Below are positions 61,599 through 64,000 of a stretch of 64,000 nucleotides of DNA, piece after piece. The DNA is from CAYPTB01 sp964413535. Lineage in GTDB: Bacteria > Planctomycetota > UBA1135 > GCA-002686595. The DNA is taken from assembly GCA_964413535.1 (NCBI GenBank), contig CAYPTB010000044.1:93520-157519 (forward strand). Direction: 5' to 3'. The notes below the pieces were generated by a model that was given only the letters and a program-made list of their open reading frames with translations, was not told the DNA's origin and did not search any database. Position numbers and translations under genes: made by a program. How positions within the stretch are numbered: the first letter of the stretch is position 1; the number at the start of each line of letters is the position of its first letter.

Positions 61599-62411
61599 AT
61601 GAACCCCAAGCATTTCCGGTACGCGGAGAAGGATGGTGTCGCCACGATCCGGCTCGATCGGCCGGAGCGGCTGAACGCGCTGACCTTCGACTCCTATGCG
61701 GAGCTGCGCGACGCGTTCCCGGCGCTCGGGAAACGCGACTCGGTGCGCTGCGTCGTGATCACCGGCACCGGGCGCGGGTTCTGCTCGGGCGGCGACGTCA
61801 AGGACATCATCGGCAAGCTCTTCGGCGTGCCCGACGCCGAGCTCTTCGCCTTCACGCGCATGACCTGCGACCTGATCCAGAACATGCGCGAGCTCGAGAA
61901 GCCGATCGTCGCGTCGCTGAACGGCGTTACGTGCGGCGCGGGCGCCGTGATCGCGGCGGCCGCCGATCTGCGCATCGCGTCCGAGACGGCGAAGATCGCC
62001 TTCCTGTTCACGAAGGTCGGGCTGTCCGGAGCGGACATGGGCGCCGCGTGGCTCCTGCCGCGCATCGTGGGCATCGGGCACGCGAGCGAGCTCCTGATGG
62101 GCGGGGAATTCATTGACGCGCGACGCGCGCACGCGATCGGGCTCTACAACGAGGTCGTCGCGCCGGAAGAGCTCGCCGCGGCGACGGAGCGCTGGGCGCG
62201 GCGGCTGGCGGACGGACCGGCGCGCGGCATCGCCGTGACGAAGCGCATGCTGAACGCGGAGGCGTCGATGACGCTCGCCGAGGCGCTGCAGGCCGAGGGT
62301 TGGATCCAGGCGGAGTGCATGAAGCACCCCGACTACCGCGAGGCCTTCGACGCCGCGCAGGAGAAGCGCGCGCCGGACTTCCGACGCAGCGCGGCGGCGG
62401 CGCGGAGCTGA
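61599..62411 (+). CDS. Enoyl-CoA hydratase/isomerase family protein
   Basis: The 270-residue product has crotonase motifs: VATIRLDRPERLNALTFDS, the oxyanion segment GTGRGFCSGGDVKDI (about 56-70) and SLNGVTCGAGAVIAAAADLR (about 107-126), then FLFTKVGLSGADMGAAWLLP. The usual acid/base glutamates are partly replaced (Ala and Asp around the second site), so isomerase or a non-hydratase role is possible. It heads an operon with the acyl-CoA dehydrogenase (9-nt gap) and ferredoxin (4-nt gap). Confidence 0.88.
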   Translation: MNPKHFRYAEKDGVATIRLDRPERLNALTFDSYAELRDAFPALGKRDSVRCVVITGTGRGFCSGGDVKDIIGKLFGVPDAELFAFTRMTCDLIQNMRELEKPIVASLNGVTCGAGAVIAAAADLRIASETAKIAFLFTKVGLSGADMGAAWLLPRIVGIGHASELLMGGEFIDARRAHAIGLYNEVVAPEELAAATERWARRLADGPARGIAVTKRMLNAEASMTLAEALQAEGWIQAECMKHPDYREAFDAAQEKRAPDFRRSAAAARS

Positions 62412-62420
62412 GGCCAGAGC

Positions 62421-63575
62421 GTGCTCGACGACCTGGTCCGGCGCGTCGGGGAGTTCGCGGCGCGCGAGGCGCCGGCGCTCGCGGGGCTGGGCGAGGAAGC
62501 CGCCGCGCGCGCGGCGCTCGCGGCGCTCGCGCGCGAGGAGCTGCTCGGCTGGACGGTGCCGGCGCGCGACGGTGGGATCGCCGCGCCGGAGCTCTGCGCG
62601 CCCACGACCGTGTCGGTGCGCGCCCTCGCGCGGCTGCGCGACGAGCTCGCCTACCACTCGGGCATGCTCGACGTGATGTTCGTCATGCAGGGGCTCGGCT
62701 CCTACCCGCTCGCGCTCGGCGGGCGTCCAGAGCTGCGCGCCGAGGTGCTGCCCGACGTCGCGCGCGGCGCGCGCGTCGCCGGCTTCGCGCTCACCGAGCC
62801 GGGCGCCGGTTCGAACCTGGCGCAGGTCGTGGCGCGCGCCGAGCGCACGGGGACGGGCTACCTCCTCCACGGCCACAAGACGTTCATCTCGAACGCGGGC
62901 CTCGCGGACTTCTACACGGTGCTCGCGCGGACCTCGGGCGAGGAGGGCGACGGGAAGGGGCTCTCGATGTTCTACGTCCCGGCGTCGTCACGCGGCGTGG
63001 AAGCGCAGCCCTTCGAGGTCATCGCTCCGCATCCGATCGGCGACGTGCGCTTCGCCGGCGTGGAAGTGCCCGCCGCGAACCTGATCGGCGAGGAAGGACG
63101 CGGGATGGAGCTCGCGCTCGCGACGCTCGCCCGGTTCCGCACTTCGGTGGCCGCGGCGGCGAACGGCTTCGCGCGCCGCGCGCTGTACGCGTCGCTCGGC
63201 CGGCTCGCGCAGCGCAACCAGTTCGGTCGGCCGCTGTCGGCGAACCAGGCGCTGCGCTTCGACCTGGCCGAGATGGACGTCCGCCTGCGCGCCGCGCAGC
63301 TCCTCGTGGTCGAAGCGGCGCGTGCGGTCGACGAGGGCGGCGAGGCGGTGCGCGAGGTGGCGCGCGCGAAGCTCTTCGCGACGGAGAACGCGGGTTGGAT
63401 CTGCGATCGCGCCGTGCAGCACTTCGGGGGACTCGGCGTGAAGCGCGGCGAGATCGTGGAGCGCCTCTACCGCGAGGTGCGCGCCCTGCGTATCTACGAG
63501 GGGACGAGCGAGATCCAGAAGCTCATCATCGCGAAGGACCTGCTCGACGGCGCGCCGGGCGCGCGCGGGCGCTGA
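62421..63575 (+). CDS. Acyl-CoA dehydrogenase
   Basis: The 384-residue product (GTG 62421) has the ACAD pattern: AGFALTEPGAGSNLAQVV (FAD site), LHGHKTFISNAGLADFYTV, PIGDVRFAGVEVPAANLIGE, GFARRALYASLGRLAQRNQF, and RALRIYEGTSEIQKLIIAKD with the YEGT that carries the catalytic Glu. It oxidises acyl-CoA to enoyl-CoA, feeding electrons to ETF. It lies between a crotonase-like enzyme and a ferredoxin-like protein, suggesting a small dedicated acyl-CoA pathway. Confidence 0.92.
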   Translation: MLDDLVRRVGEFAAREAPALAGLGEEAAARAALAALAREELLGWTVPARDGGIAAPELCAPTTVSVRALARLRDELAYHSGMLDVMFVMQGLGSYPLALGGRPELRAEVLPDVARGARVAGFALTEPGAGSNLAQVVARAERTGTGYLLHGHKTFISNAGLADFYTVLARTSGEEGDGKGLSMFYVPASSRGVEAQPFEVIAPHPIGDVRFAGVEVPAANLIGEEGRGMELALATLARFRTSVAAAANGFARRALYASLGRLAQRNQFGRPLSANQALRFDLAEMDVRLRAAQLLVVEAARAVDEGGEAVREVARAKLFATENAGWICDRAVQHFGGLGVKRGEIVERLYREVRALRIYEGTSEIQKLIIAKDLLDGAPGARGR

Positions 63576-63579
63576 TGCC

Positions 63580-63915
63580 ATGGCGAAGTTCCAGCGACAC
63601 GTGTTCATCTGCACGAACGAGCGCACCGCCGACGACCCGCGCGGATCGTGCGCGGACAAGGGCTCTCGAGAGGTCGCCGCGGCGTTCAAGGCGAAGCTCT
63701 ACGAGGCCGGCTTCAAGCGGCTCGTGCGGCCCAACAAGTCAGGCTGCCTCGATCAGTGCGCGTTCGGCGTCACCGTGGTCGTGTACCCCGACGGCGTCTG
63801 GTACGGCGGCGTCACCGTGGCCGACGTGGACGAGATCATCGAGCGGCACATGGTCCGCGGCGAAGTCGTCGAACGCCTCGTGATCCCCGACGAGAAGCTC
63901 ACGGGCCGCGAGTAG
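63580..63915 (+). CDS. Thioredoxin-like [2Fe-2S] ferredoxin
   Basis: The 111-residue product has four cysteines at 11, 24, 56 and 60 (HVFICTNERT, RGSCADKG, NKSGCLDQCAFG), the pattern of thioredoxin-like 2Fe-2S ferredoxins of the Shethna/NuoE-like type. The remaining fold VVVYPDGVWYGGVTVADVDE and DEIIERHMV fits. It probably carries electrons, perhaps to or from the acyl-CoA dehydrogenase in the same operon. ATG 63580 starts 4 nt after the previous stop. Confidence 0.9.
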   Translation: MAKFQRHVFICTNERTADDPRGSCADKGSREVAAAFKAKLYEAGFKRLVRPNKSGCLDQCAFGVTVVVYPDGVWYGGVTVADVDEIIERHMVRGEVVERLVIPDEKLTGRE

Positions 63916-63946
63916 GGGAAGGCGAGTACGGTGCCGCGACAAACGC

Positions 63947-64000
63947 CAACGGATTCGAGCCGCCTCCGCGCAGGCAGGGAAGCCCTGGGCGAATCCGTTG
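63947..64000. repeat. Inverted-repeat hairpin at the window edge
   Basis: CAACGGATTCG (63947-63957) and CGAATCCGTTG (63990-64000) are perfectly complementary 11-bp arms around a 32-nt GC-rich core. The core opens with AGCCGCCT, also found in the dispersed repeats at 16991 and 50929. It sits 31 nt after the ferredoxin stop, so it may act as terminator. The element may continue past the window. Confidence 0.6.

Overview
The window is very GC-rich bacterial chromosome with tightly packed genes on both strands, many GTG starts, and ATGA/GTGA stop-start overlaps. The gene families suggest a Planctomycetota bacterium, perhaps from one of the high-GC marine lineages. They include an ECF sigma factor fused to carboxypeptidase-regulatory-like domains, a YfbK-type vWA protein carrying its own anti-sigma segment, FG-GAP/VCBS repeats, a DUF2961/GH172 enzyme and a Trx/PDZ protein of a type I associate with planctomycetes. 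The taxonomic call is an inference. There is one tRNA, tRNA-Ile2(CAU), and no rRNA or CRISPR array.

Layout. 0-5.5 kb: housekeeping and RNA-modification genes (SPOUT methyltransferase, tRNase Z-like hydrolase, cobalamin adenosyltransferase, miaE), a beta-helix protein and an alpha/beta hydrolase carrying three 13-residue tandem repeats. 5.5-9.9 kb: a REP-associated-type transposase, then an ECF sigma / anti-sigma-vWA operon. 10-17 kb: the tRNA, a YdeI-DUF5990 fusion and a redox region. That region holds a thioredoxin lipoprotein and two genes whose reading frames are each interrupted by two UGA codons. A 44-bp perfect inverted repeat lies between two convergent genes. 17-28 kb: membrane glycosyltransferase, ATP-grasp protein and a four-gene envelope operon (S1 protease, LpoB-like, COG3014-like, carboxypeptidase-regulatory-like). 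28.5-37.1 kb: intact recQ, then an accessory island with an IS91-type transposase remnant, a lipase-like pair and a metallophosphoesterase. It is closed by a second, broken copy of the recQ 5' end, so the island sits between direct repeats of about 0.9 kb. 37-50 kb: glycosyltransferase, membrane-tethered sigma factor divergent from a PrsW-like protease, two tandem SGNH-hydrolase paralogues, a flavoprotein, GH172 and beta-propeller-like proteins. 51-64 kb: a large hypothetical protein, a degenerate kinase with a NarL-type regulator, an old-yellow-enzyme-type oxidoreductase, an SDR, a Rid protein, an FG-GAP protein and an acyl-CoA operon (enoyl-CoA hydratase, acyl-CoA dehydrogenase, thioredoxin-like ferredoxin).

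The most exciting observation is probable UGA-to-selenocysteine recoding in two secreted redox or metal-binding lipoproteins. In 15699..16952 the two UGAs form a UxxU motif exactly where a thioredoxin-fold protein carries CxxC. In 11500..12180 (minus) the frame stays open from a lipobox signal peptide through two UGAs into an HMA-like domain. Each of those UGAs is followed, after exactly 11 nt, by a GC-rich hairpin with a G in its loop at +19, the register of the E. coli fdhF SECIS element as I recall it. No selA, selB, selC or selD lies in the window, so recoding remains an inference. The recQ duplication around the island and the membrane-tethered sigma/PrsW pair are the next most interesting signals.
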